Assembly: GCA_020058145.1 (NCBI GenBank) | Contig: JAGVEP010000463.1 | Coordinates: forward strand, 1-6,124 | Origin: Phycisphaerae bacterium | GTDB lineage: Bacteria > Planctomycetota > Phycisphaerae > UBA1845 > Fen-1342 | DNA: 6,124 bases | Direction: 5' to 3' | Shown here: positions 1 to 6,124 of the stretch, in pieces | How the letters are laid out: each line of letters opens with the position of its first letter | How positions within the stretch are numbered: position 1 is the stretch's first letter | Made by a program: the position numbers and the translations under genes | The notes under the pieces: generated by a model | Databases searched by the model: none | What the model was told of the DNA's origin: nothing | The model's input: only the letters and a program-made list of their open reading frames with translations

Positions 1-1
1 C

Positions 2-559
2 GGCGATCGCAACTGGCTGGCGGAGACGGCCTGGGCGTCGGCCGCGGCCGGGCAGCTTACGGCGCCGTCGCTTCAGCCACGCGAACCACTGTCCACCGAC
101 TGGGTAGTTGGACCAACGCTGGGCGTCGAAGTGCCGTTGTTCGATCAGAACCAGGCCCAGATCGCCAAAGCCGAGTACGAGCACCAGCAGGCGCAGCAGG
201 CACTGGAAGCGCTTGACCGTGATTTGATTCAGCAGGCCCATGTGGCGCTTAAGCAGGCGCAGGTTTCCGCCGAGAACGCGCGTTTTTACCGGGATGAATA
301 CCTGCCACTTCAGGAACAGAGCCTTCAGCTTGCGCAGGAGGCATATCGCGTGGGCCGCACGCCGTTGCTTGCGGTGCTCGATGTACAGCGCGGCCTGCTG
401 GAGGCGCGGGCTGGTTACGTCGCAGCCCTGGCCGACGCCGGCATCGCGATCGTGTATCTGGAGCGCGTCGCCGGCCTGCCGATCGACGTGCTCTTGGCCG
501 GGCAGTCGAGCGCTGAGCCCATTGAGACGAAGGACGTAAGCAAGGACGACTCACAATGA
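2..559 (+). CDS. czcC: CzcC/TolC-family outer-membrane efflux channel, 3' part (5' end outside window)
   Basis: Outer-membrane channel of a tripartite metal efflux pump; it would carry cations from the CzcB/CzcA parts across the outer membrane. The frame is open from base 2 to the TGA at 557-559, giving 185 residues. This is the C-terminal part of a protein that is usually about 400-450 residues. A GTG at 131 could be mistaken for a start, but the frame continues upstream with family-typical sequence (GPTLGVEVPLFDQNQAQIAKA spans that point), so it is internal. The segment reads as the second TolC/OEP repeat: a beta-strand stretch ending in PLFDQNQ, then long Ala/Gln/Glu-rich helices. The late signature YRVGRTPLLAVLDVQR is followed by a helix ending LERVAGLPID. 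The tail after about residue 170 is polar and low in complexity. Its stop overlaps the czcB start by 4 bp (ATGA). The assignment as CzcC rather than another TolC-family channel rests on the neighbours; the family itself is clear. Confidence 0.9.
   Translation, partial: GDRNWLAETAWASAAAGQLTAPSLQPREPLSTDWVVGPTLGVEVPLFDQNQAQIAKAEYEHQQAQQALEALDRDLIQQAHVALKQAQVSAENARFYRDEYLPLQEQSLQLAQEAYRVGRTPLLAVLDVQRGLLEARAGYVAALADAGIAIVYLERVAGLPIDVLLAGQSSAEPIETKDVSKDDSQ
542..546 (+). promoter_or_regulatory. Shine-Dalgarno for czcB
   Basis: AAGGA lies 9 nt before the ATG at 556, inside the last codons of the channel gene. It supports the ATG at 556, which overlaps the upstream stop, as the true czcB start. Confidence 0.6.
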
Positions 560-1848
560 AAAACGTACGCATCGGTCAGATCATCATCGGCGTGGTGCTC
601 GGCTTCGCGCTGGGTGGCGGCGGCATGTGGTTGTTGGAGCGCGGCCACATGCCCTGGGCTGCGGGCGGCAACGCTGCACACGAGGGCGGCGAGGCCAAAG
701 ACGAACACGGGCACGAGTCTGAGGGCCACGCCGAGCACGGCGAGGGTGAGGACGAACACGGACGCGAAGAAGGCTCCCTAGTCCTATCCGCGAAGGCCAT
801 CCGCGAGAGTGGGATCGAGATTGCCGAGGCCACCGGCGGCGAACTGGAGCAGACGCTCACGCTCCCCGGCGAGATTGTCCTGAACGCCGACAAGGTTGCG
901 CACATCGTGCCGCGCGTCGGGGGCATTGTCCGACGCGTAGACAAGAACCTCGGCGATGACGTGCAGGCGGGCGAGGTCATGGCGATCCTCGAAAGCCGCG
1001 AACTCGCCGAGGCGAAGGCCGCGTACCTGGCCGCGCAGCAGAGATTGTCGCTGGCCGAGGCCAACCTCAAGAGCGCCGACGAGCTGCACACCAAGAAGAT
1101 CATGCCCGACCTGGAGTTCCTGGCCGTCCAGAAGGCCAAGGCCGAGGCCGAGATCGAGTTTCGGTCCGCGGACAACAAGCTGCACGCGCTCGGTATAGCC
1201 GAAGCGCAACTCCAGGAAATGCCCGACCACGCATCCAGCCTGGCGATGTACGAGTTGCGGGCGCCCTTCGCGGGCACGGTGGTCGAGAAGCACTGCTCCC
1301 TCGGCGAGGTGCTCAGCGGCGAGATGGACGCCTTCGTGCTCGCCGATCTGTCCACCGTCTGGGTCAAGATCACCGTCTACACGCAGGACATGGGCCGGGT
1401 GCGCATTGGACAGGCGGTGCAGATTCGTGCGGACGGGGTGGGAACGACGGCGGACGGCAGCGTGTGCTACCTGGCCCCCGTGGCGAACGAGGCCACGCGG
1501 ACCCTGTATGCCCGGGTGGATTTGCCGAACCCCGAGCGCCAGTGGCGGCCGGGCACGTTTGTGACGGCATCCGTTGTGTTTGATCGACAGACGGTGCCGG
1601 TCGTCGTGCCCATCGACGCCCTGCAGCGGATTAAGAGCGACAGCGTCGTGTTCGTGGCCGAGGGCGAAAATGTAGCGGCCGGGCTCCGTACCGGCCGTTT
1701 CTTTCCGCGCACCGTCACGGTGGGTCGCATGAGCGGCACGCGAGCAGAGATCCTCGACGGGCTGAAGCCCGGCGAGCGGTACGTGGTCAAGGGCGCGGTT
1801 GTGCTGAAGGCCGAACTCGGCAAGAGCCAGGCGGTCCACGAGCACTAA
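556..1848 (+). CDS. czcB: CzcB-type periplasmic adaptor (membrane fusion protein) of heavy-metal RND efflux pump
   Basis: Periplasmic adaptor joining the inner-membrane RND permease to the outer-membrane channel; 430 residues, a normal CzcB length. Visible parts in order: a short basic N-terminus and hydrophobic segment at about 7-27 with no lipobox Cys, so probably an uncleaved membrane anchor; a His/Asp/Glu-rich stretch at about 41-72 (H42, H51, H53, H58, H61, H68); the first half of the lipoyl-like domain at about 113-147 (HIVPRVGGIVRRV, then GDDVQAGEVMAILES); an Ala/Glu/Lys-rich alpha-helical hairpin at about 148-212; the second lipoyl half at about 231-262 (YELRAPFAGTVVEKHCSLGE); a beta-barrel at about 266-342; and a membrane-proximal domain to the end (GLKPGERYVVKGAVVLKAEL), closing in VHEH. 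Two cysteines (C247, C304) fall in periplasmic domains. The His-rich stretch resembles the metal-binding N-termini known in CzcB proteins. It starts 4 bp inside the channel gene and is followed by a 26-bp gap. The family is secure; the exact cation is inferred. Confidence 0.93.
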   Translation: MKNVRIGQIIIGVVLGFALGGGGMWLLERGHMPWAAGGNAAHEGGEAKDEHGHESEGHAEHGEGEDEHGREEGSLVLSAKAIRESGIEIAEATGGELEQTLTLPGEIVLNADKVAHIVPRVGGIVRRVDKNLGDDVQAGEVMAILESRELAEAKAAYLAAQQRLSLAEANLKSADELHTKKIMPDLEFLAVQKAKAEAEIEFRSADNKLHALGIAEAQLQEMPDHASSLAMYELRAPFAGTVVEKHCSLGEVLSGEMDAFVLADLSTVWVKITVYTQDMGRVRIGQAVQIRADGVGTTADGSVCYLAPVANEATRTLYARVDLPNPERQWRPGTFVTASVVFDRQTVPVVVPIDALQRIKSDSVVFVAEGENVAAGLRTGRFFPRTVTVGRMSGTRAEILDGLKPGERYVVKGAVVLKAELGKSQAVHEH

Positions 1849-1861
1849 ACCGGGGTATACA

Positions 1862-1873
1862 CGGAGAAATCCG
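1862..1873 (+). promoter_or_regulatory. Shine-Dalgarno of the PII-like gene inside a small GAAA-loop hairpin
   Basis: GGAG at 1863-1866 lies 8 nt before the ATG at 1875, a good ribosome-binding site. The same bases form a perfect 4-bp inverted repeat CGGA-GAAA-TCCG with a GNRA-type loop, so the stem would cover most of the Shine-Dalgarno. The ribosome-binding site is well supported. The hairpin is seen in the sequence, but a 4-bp stem may arise by chance and is only marginally stable. Confidence 0.5.
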
Positions 1874-1874
1874 C

Positions 1875-2216
1875 ATGAAAGAAATCAAGGCGATAATTCA
1901 GCCGCACATGCTCAGCAGGGTCATGGACGCGCTTCGTGCGCTGCCGCACTTCCCCGGGGTCACGATCAGTGACTGCCTCGGCCAGGGGCGCGGCCAAGGC
2001 ACCGGCGGAGAGTACGTCGCAACCGAGCAGACGATCGGCTTCGCCAAGATGACGAAGCTGGAGCTGTTCTGTGCTGACGCGCTCGGCGACGAGTTGGCCC
2101 GTGTCATCCAGAAGGCGGCGCATACGGGCAACCCCGGCGATGGCGTGATCATGATCGCCGAACTGCCGCGCGTCGTGCGCATCCGCACCGGGCAGGAGCA
2201 GGACGAAGCGGTGTGA
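1875..2216 (+). CDS. PII-superfamily (GlnB/GlnK-like) protein of a metal-efflux operon
   Basis: Small cytosolic trimer-forming signalling protein of the PII fold, 113 residues, the usual PII length. Evidence: the N-terminal strand MKEIKAIIQP and the helix after it match PII proteins (MKKIxAIIKP), and the C-terminal half keeps TGNPGDG (84-90) and RVVRIRTG (99-106), the nucleotide-binding signatures. The T-loop region (about 36-56) has the same length as in E. coli GlnB but is Gly-rich (GQGRGQGTGGEY). By alignment from memory, GlnB Tyr51 (uridylylation site) is Gln52, Gln39 is Gly40, Lys85 is Asn86 and Lys90 is Val91, while Tyr46 is kept as Tyr47. Control by GlnD-type uridylylation and classical 2-oxoglutarate sensing are therefore unlikely. 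CutA, another small trimer of similar fold, is excluded by the TGxxGDG and RIRTG motifs. Its place between czcB and the metal ATPase, with its stop overlapping the ATPase start, points to a role in metal efflux. A PII subgroup near CzcA genes has, as I recall, been called PII-NG. The actual function is unknown. Confidence 0.87.
   Translation: MKEIKAIIQPHMLSRVMDALRALPHFPGVTISDCLGQGRGQGTGGEYVATEQTIGFAKMTKLELFCADALGDELARVIQKAAHTGNPGDGVIMIAELPRVVRIRTGQEQDEAV
2200..2216 (+). promoter_or_regulatory. Start region of the ATPase gene with two possible starts
   Basis: The junction reads GTGATG: a GTG at 2213 is followed in frame by ATG at 2216, and the PII-like gene stops with TGA at 2214-2216. AGGA at 2200-2203 is 9 nt from the GTG and 12 nt from the ATG, and a second AGGAG at 2194-2198 is further off. 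Spacing slightly favours GTG; codon preference and the common TGATG coupling pattern favour ATG. The choice changes the product by one residue only. Confidence 0.5.
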
Positions 2217-4405
2217 TGGCAGGCGCGCCGTGCGAGATTGCGAACTACCGGGTCGTCGGCATGGACTGCGCCGACGAAGTCGCCGCGCTGCGCGCTGCGC
2301 TCATGCCGCTGCCGGGCGTGCGGGACCTGAAGTTCGATATCCTCAACGCCCGGATCACGGTTGCATACGACGAGAACCGCGTCCGCCGCAGCGACATTGA
2401 AGCCGCCGTGGCAGGCACCGGCATGCGCGCACACCCGGTGCTCGACACACAGGGGCGCCGCGAACCCGAGTTGACGCTTTGGGAACGCTGGGGCCGCACA
2501 AGCGCGACCACCATCAGCGGGTTGCTGGTTCTGGCGGGTTTCAGCGCCCACAGCCTGGTCGCCGGTTTGTACCTTGCCGTCGGCGGGCACGAAATAGCCA
2601 TGCCGCTACTGCCGCGCATCCTGTATCTGGGGGCGGTTCTCAGCGGGGCATGGTTCATCCTGCCGAAAGCCTGGCACGCCCTGCGTCGTGCCCGGCCCGA
2701 CATGAACCTGCTGATGACGATCGCCGTCGCGGGCGCCATCGGAATCGGCAAGTACTTCGAGGCCGCGACGGTCGCCTTCCTGTTCGCGCTGTCGCTGGCA
2801 CTCGAAGCGTGGAGCGTGGGCCGTGCCCGCCGGGCGATCGGCGCACTGCTTCGGCTCACCCCGCCCACGGCACGGGTGATGAATGCCGACGGACGCGAGC
2901 AGGAACTCCAGGTGGACGCCGTGCCCGTCGGCGCCCGAATCGTCGTGCGCCCCGGCGAGCGGATTCCGCTCGACGGCCGCGTCATCGCGGGCGAAAGCCA
3001 CGTCAATCAGGCACCGATCACCGGCGAGTCCGCGCCTGTTGAGAAGGTCGCGGGCAGCGACGTCTTCGCCGGATCGATTAACGGCGACGGGGTGCTGGAA
3101 TTCGAGTCAACGAAACCGGCAGGTGACACGACCCTGGCCCACATGCTCCGGCTGGTCGAACAGGCTCAGCAGGAGCGCGCCCCGAGCGAACAGTGGGTGG
3201 ATCGCTTCGCCCGCTACTACACCCCGGCTGTGATGGCTTTGGCGGTGCTGGTGATGCTCATCCCACCGCTCGTCGCCGGCGGCTCGTGGTCGGGCTGGTT
3301 CTACCAGGCGCTGGTGCTGCTCGTGATCGCCTGTCCGTGCGCCCTCGTCATTTCGACGCCCGTCAGCATCGTCGCGGCACTGACCGCCGCGGCCCGCGTC
3401 GGCGTGTTAGTCAAGGGCGGGCTGCACCTAGAGCAAGCCGGACACATCCGCGTTGTCGCCCTCGATAAGACGGGCACGCTGACTGAGGGGCGACCGCAGG
3501 TGCAGACCGTCGTGCCGCTCGCAGGCCACACGGAGCGTGAGATCGTCGAGACTGCGGGCGCGATTGAAGCCCGCTCCGAGCACCCTCTGGGGCGCGCGAT
3601 AGTGCGGCACGCCGAAGCTCTCGGTTTGCGACCCGCGCCCGTGGAACGCTTCGCGGCGCTGAAGGGCAAGGGGGCGACGGGGGTGCTGGACGGCCGGCCA
3701 GTCTGGATCGGTTCGCACCGCCTGCTGGAGGAGCGCGGCCAGGAGACGCCGGCGATGCACGAGCAGTTGGAGCAGCTTTCCGGCGCGGGAACGAGTGTCG
3801 TCGTCGTCGGCCGCGAGGATCACGTGTGCGGCTTCATCGCCGTGGGAGACCGTGTCCGTGCGGAATCGGCCGCGACCGTCGCAGCCCTGAGAGCCGCCGG
3901 CGTCGAGCGCGTGGTCATGCTCACGGGTGACAATCAGGCCACGGCCGAGCGCATCGGAAGCCTCACGGGCGTGGACGAAGTCCGGGCGGAACTTCTGCCC
4001 GAGGGCAAAGTGGCTGCCGTCGAAGAGTTGGTCGCGCGCTACGGCGCGGTCGCCATGATCGGCGATGGCGTCAACGACGCGCCGGCTCTGGCCCGCGCCA
4101 ACCTCGGCATCGCGATGGGCGCCGTCGGGTCGGACGCCGCGATCGAGACGGCCGACATCGCGCTCATGAGTGACGACCTGGCGCGCGTCCCGTGGCTCCT
4201 ACGGCATTCACGCCGCACACTCGCCATCATTCGTCAGAACATCGTCGCCTCGCTGGCCGTGAAGGCCGCGTTTGTCCTGCTCGCTTTCAGCGGCCGCGCC
4301 TCGCTCTGGGCGGCGATCGCGGCGGACATGGGGGTCTCGCTCTTGGTTGTATTCAACGCTCTGCGCCTGCTTGGCGGGGGCACAGATAGGAAGAACGGCA
4401 CATGA
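2216..4405 (+). CDS. zntA: P1B-type heavy-metal exporting ATPase (Zn2+/Cd2+/Pb2+, ZntA/CadA group)
   Basis: Inner-membrane ATPase that uses ATP to export divalent metal from the cytoplasm to the periplasm. It has 729 residues from the ATG at 2216 (one more from the GTG at 2213), normal for ZntA/CadA. In order: one N-terminal HMA-type domain (about 5-72) with GMDCADE (C18), not the usual CxxC; membrane helices M1-M2 (about 97-148) and M3-M4 (about 163-200); an actuator domain with TGES (269-272); M5 and M6 (about 336-400), M6 carrying the metal site CPC (373-375); the phosphorylated Asp in DKTGT (417-421); HP (456-457) of the nucleotide domain; TGDN (570-573); GDGVND (616-621); and M7-M8 (about 672-722) with N675, K683 and ADMG (D704). 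CPC together with the M7 Lys and M8 Asp is the pattern of the Zn/Cd/Pb group, not of Cu exporters. No catalytic motif is missing. The stop overlaps the czcA start by 4 bp (ATGA). The name cadA would suit equally; which metal dominates cannot be told. Confidence 0.95.
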   Translation: MAGAPCEIANYRVVGMDCADEVAALRAALMPLPGVRDLKFDILNARITVAYDENRVRRSDIEAAVAGTGMRAHPVLDTQGRREPELTLWERWGRTSATTISGLLVLAGFSAHSLVAGLYLAVGGHEIAMPLLPRILYLGAVLSGAWFILPKAWHALRRARPDMNLLMTIAVAGAIGIGKYFEAATVAFLFALSLALEAWSVGRARRAIGALLRLTPPTARVMNADGREQELQVDAVPVGARIVVRPGERIPLDGRVIAGESHVNQAPITGESAPVEKVAGSDVFAGSINGDGVLEFESTKPAGDTTLAHMLRLVEQAQQERAPSEQWVDRFARYYTPAVMALAVLVMLIPPLVAGGSWSGWFYQALVLLVIACPCALVISTPVSIVAALTAAARVGVLVKGGLHLEQAGHIRVVALDKTGTLTEGRPQVQTVVPLAGHTEREIVETAGAIEARSEHPLGRAIVRHAEALGLRPAPVERFAALKGKGATGVLDGRPVWIGSHRLLEERGQETPAMHEQLEQLSGAGTSVVVVGREDHVCGFIAVGDRVRAESAATVAALRAAGVERVVMLTGDNQATAERIGSLTGVDEVRAELLPEGKVAAVEELVARYGAVAMIGDGVNDAPALARANLGIAMGAVGSDAAIETADIALMSDDLARVPWLLRHSRRTLAIIRQNIVASLAVKAAFVLLAFSGRASLWAAIAADMGVSLLVVFNALRLLGGGTDRKNGT
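4388..4393 (+). promoter_or_regulatory. Shine-Dalgarno for czcA
   Basis: AGGAAG within the last codons of the ATPase gene; its AGGA core ends 10 nt before the ATG at 4402. It supports that ATG, which overlaps the ATPase stop, as the start of the permease. Confidence 0.6.
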
Positions 4406-6124
4406 TTGTTCGCATCCTTCAATTCGCAATCCAGCAGCGACTGCTGATGATCCTGCTCGCCATCGGCCTGGCCGCGCTGGGCGCCTGGAACTTCACGCGC
4501 CTGCCGATCGACGCGGTGCCGGACATCACCAACAAGCAGGTGCAGATCAACACCGCCGTGACGGGCCTGGCGCCGGTCGAGATCGAGAAACAGATCACAC
4601 GCCCGATCGAGTGGGCGCTGCAGGGCATCCCGGGCGTGGAGGAAATCCGCTCGGTGTCGTTTTACGGCGTCTCACAGGTCACAGCGATCTTCCACGACGA
4701 CGTGGACCTCTACCGCGCCCGGCAACTCGTCAGCGAACGGCTGGCCGAGGCGAAGGAGAACCTGCCCGCCGGCGGCGGCACCCCGCTCCTCGGGCCGATC
4801 TGGACCGGGCTGGGCGAAATCTACTTCTGGAGCGTGGACGCAGTCGGTCCCAAACCTGACGGCACGCCCTACACGCCGATGGACCTGCGCACCATCCAGG
4901 ACTGGGTCATCAAGCCGCAGCTTCGGTCCGTTCCTGGCCTGACCGAGGTGAACAGCATCGGCGGCTACGAGAAACAGTACCACGTCACGCCGGACCCGAT
5001 GAAGCTCATTGCCTACGGCCTCAGCTTTCGGGATGTGCTGGATGCGCTGGCTGCCAACAACGCCAACGTCGGCGGCGGGTACATCGAGCACAGCGGCGAG
5101 CAATACACCATCCGCGCCACGGGGCTCATTCAGACCACTGACGACATCCGCAACGTCAAGCTCGGCGCCCAGGACGGCGTGCCGATCTTCGTGAAGGACG
5201 TGGCCGAGGTGGGGCTGGGCAAGGAGCTGCGGACAGGCACGGGGACGGCCAATGGGCACGAGGCCGTCGTGGGCACGGCCATTCTGCTCTATGGCGAGAA
5301 CAGCCGCACCGTGTCCCAGCGCGTCGCTCAGAAACTGGCCGAAATCAACAAGACCTTGCCCGAGAACGTGCAGGCGACCACGCTTTACGACCGCAGCTAC
5401 CTCGTCGACGCCACTCTGCACACGGTGCGGGAGAATCTGACGGTCGGCGCGATCCTGGTCATCGTCGTGCTGTTCCTGCTGCTGGGCAACTTCCGAGCTG
5501 CCTTCATCGTGGCGCTCACCATTCCACTGTCGATGCTCTTCGCCATCACCGGGATGGTGCAGAACCAGATCAGCGCGAACCTGATGAGCCTCGGCGCCAT
5601 CGACTTCGGCATCATCATCGATGGAACCGTGGTGATGGTCGAAAACGTGATGCGCCGGCTCGGAAATCGGCAGCACGAACTGGGCCGGCGGCTCACGAAG
5701 GCCGAGCGCTTTCAGCTTGTCGAAGAGGCCGCCAGCGAAGTCCGCCGTCCGACCCTGTTCGCCGAGCTGATCATCATGGTCGTGTACCTGCCCGTGGTGA
5801 CGCTCTCGGGTGTCGAGGGCAAGATGTTCCGGCCCATGGCCCTCGTGGTCCTCCTGGCCTTGACCGGTGCGGTGGTGCTGACCTTCACGGTCGTCCCAGC
5901 GCTGGCTGCCTTGCTGCTGGGCGGCCGGGTCGCCGAGAAGGATGTCTTCCTGATTCGGTGGGCCAAGGCCATTTACCAACCCATCGTGCACTGGGCCATC
6001 CGGCTCCGCTTCGCCGTGTCGCTCGGGGCGCTCGCCCTCGTCGTCGCGACGCTCCTGCTGGCCGCGCGGATGGGCAGCGAGTTCGTGCCCAAGCTCGGCG
6101 AAGGCGCGCTCGCGCTCCAGCCCA
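4402..6124 (+). CDS. czcA: CzcA-type heavy-metal RND efflux permease, N-terminal part (3' end outside window)
   Basis: Inner-membrane, proton-driven trimeric pump that passes metal cations to CzcB and CzcC. The frame is open from ATG 4402 to the window edge, giving 574 of the usual 1,030-1,060 or so residues. Seen in order: TM1 (about 12-30); the typical stretch LPIDAVPDITNKQVQINT; porter domains of the first periplasmic loop (about 35-340); TM2 (about 347-362), TM3 (about 366-387), TM4 (about 394-416), TM5 (about 452-471), TM6 (about 480-505) and TM7 (about 538-555). The second periplasmic loop then begins with GSEFVPKLGEG. TM4 carries DFGIIIDGTVVMVEN with D401, D407 and E414, which line up with the proton-relay residues D402, D408 and E415 known in Cupriavidus CzcA. 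This motif marks the divalent-cation (Zn/Co/Cd) branch and not CusA-like Cu/Ag pumps. A Thr (409) replaces the more common Ala after DG. The ATG sits 10 nt after an AGGA and overlaps the ATPase stop by 4 bp. Confidence 0.95.
   Translation, partial: MIVRILQFAIQQRLLMILLAIGLAALGAWNFTRLPIDAVPDITNKQVQINTAVTGLAPVEIEKQITRPIEWALQGIPGVEEIRSVSFYGVSQVTAIFHDDVDLYRARQLVSERLAEAKENLPAGGGTPLLGPIWTGLGEIYFWSVDAVGPKPDGTPYTPMDLRTIQDWVIKPQLRSVPGLTEVNSIGGYEKQYHVTPDPMKLIAYGLSFRDVLDALAANNANVGGGYIEHSGEQYTIRATGLIQTTDDIRNVKLGAQDGVPIFVKDVAEVGLGKELRTGTGTANGHEAVVGTAILLYGENSRTVSQRVAQKLAEINKTLPENVQATTLYDRSYLVDATLHTVRENLTVGAILVIVVLFLLLGNFRAAFIVALTIPLSMLFAITGMVQNQISANLMSLGAIDFGIIIDGTVVMVENVMRRLGNRQHELGRRLTKAERFQLVEEAASEVRRPTLFAELIIMVVYLPVVTLSGVEGKMFRPMALVVLLALTGAVVLTFTVVPALAALLLGGRVAEKDVFLIRWAKAIYQPIVHWAIRLRFAVSLGALALVVATLLLAARMGSEFVPKLGEGALALQP

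Noticed and set aside
131..133. GTG as the start of a short 142-residue gene
   Set aside because: The same frame is open to the window edge, and the residues before the GTG match the TolC family, so the codon is internal to a truncated channel gene.
784..1845. Minus-strand open frame of 353 codons opposite czcB
   Set aside because: It is antisense to the well-supported adaptor gene, and its composition (many His, Arg, Gly) and lack of motifs mark it as a shadow frame.
1849..1874. Terminator or separate promoter in the gap between czcB and the PII-like gene
   Set aside because: The gap is 26 bp. The only hairpin has a 4-bp stem with no T-tract after it, and no convincing -35/-10 pair is seen.
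1875..2216. CutA-type divalent-cation tolerance protein
   Set aside because: CutA shares the trimeric ferredoxin-like fold and metal context, but the TGxxGDG and RIRTG signatures and the AIIxP start are those of PII proteins.
4672..5991. Long minus-strand open frame of 439 codons opposite czcA
   Set aside because: It lies wholly antisense to a clear CzcA coding frame. Its product is a His/Asp/Gln/Gly-rich sequence with no recognisable domain, which is what GC-rich genes give on the opposite strand.
4402..6124. CusA-type Cu/Ag permease
   Set aside because: The TM4 motif DFGxxxDGxxxxVEN is that of the divalent-cation branch. The linked ATPase also has the Zn/Cd/Pb pattern in M6-M8 (CPC, K683, D704).

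Overview
The window is a single co-directional (+ strand) block of five densely packed genes from a GC-rich bacterium (roughly two-thirds G+C by eye). All five products fit one job: export of divalent heavy-metal cations (Zn/Co/Cd type). A three-part RND pump with an outer-membrane channel implies a Gram-negative (double-membrane) host. The phylum cannot be settled from this sequence; a proteobacterium or a planctomycete-like lineage would both be plausible.

Layout. (1) 2-559: the 3' part of a CzcC/TolC-type outer-membrane efflux channel, cut by the left edge. (2) 556-1848: a complete CzcB-type periplasmic adaptor with a His/Asp/Glu-rich segment after its membrane anchor. (3) 1875-2216: a small complete protein of the PII (GlnB/GlnK) superfamily with a divergent T-loop and altered nucleotide-site lysines. 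(4) 2216-4405 (alternative start 2213): a complete P1B-type metal-exporting ATPase of the ZntA/CadA (Zn/Cd/Pb) group. (5) 4402-6124: the N-terminal 574 codons of a CzcA-type RND permease, cut by the right edge. There are no RNA genes, mobile elements, CRISPR arrays or long non-coding stretches. The only intergenic gap is 26 bp (1849-1874), and it holds a short hairpin over the Shine-Dalgarno of the PII-like gene. No promoter or metal-responsive regulator lies inside the window.

How the genes work together (inference from family knowledge). The ATPase would pump cations from cytoplasm to periplasm. The CzcCBA-type pump would then move them from the periplasm, and perhaps the cytoplasm, across the outer membrane. 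The PII-like protein is a candidate sensor or regulator of one of the two transporters. Three of the four junctions are 1- or 4-bp stop/start overlaps, which suggests coupled translation of one transcript. The PII-like and ATPase genes sit between czcB and czcA, splitting the classical czcCBA order.

The most interesting item is the PII-like protein. It keeps the PII core motifs, but lacks the uridylylation tyrosine and other ligand-binding residues, and it is embedded in a metal-efflux operon. A PII subgroup linked to metal-efflux genes has, to my recollection, been described before, so this is under-characterised rather than certainly new.
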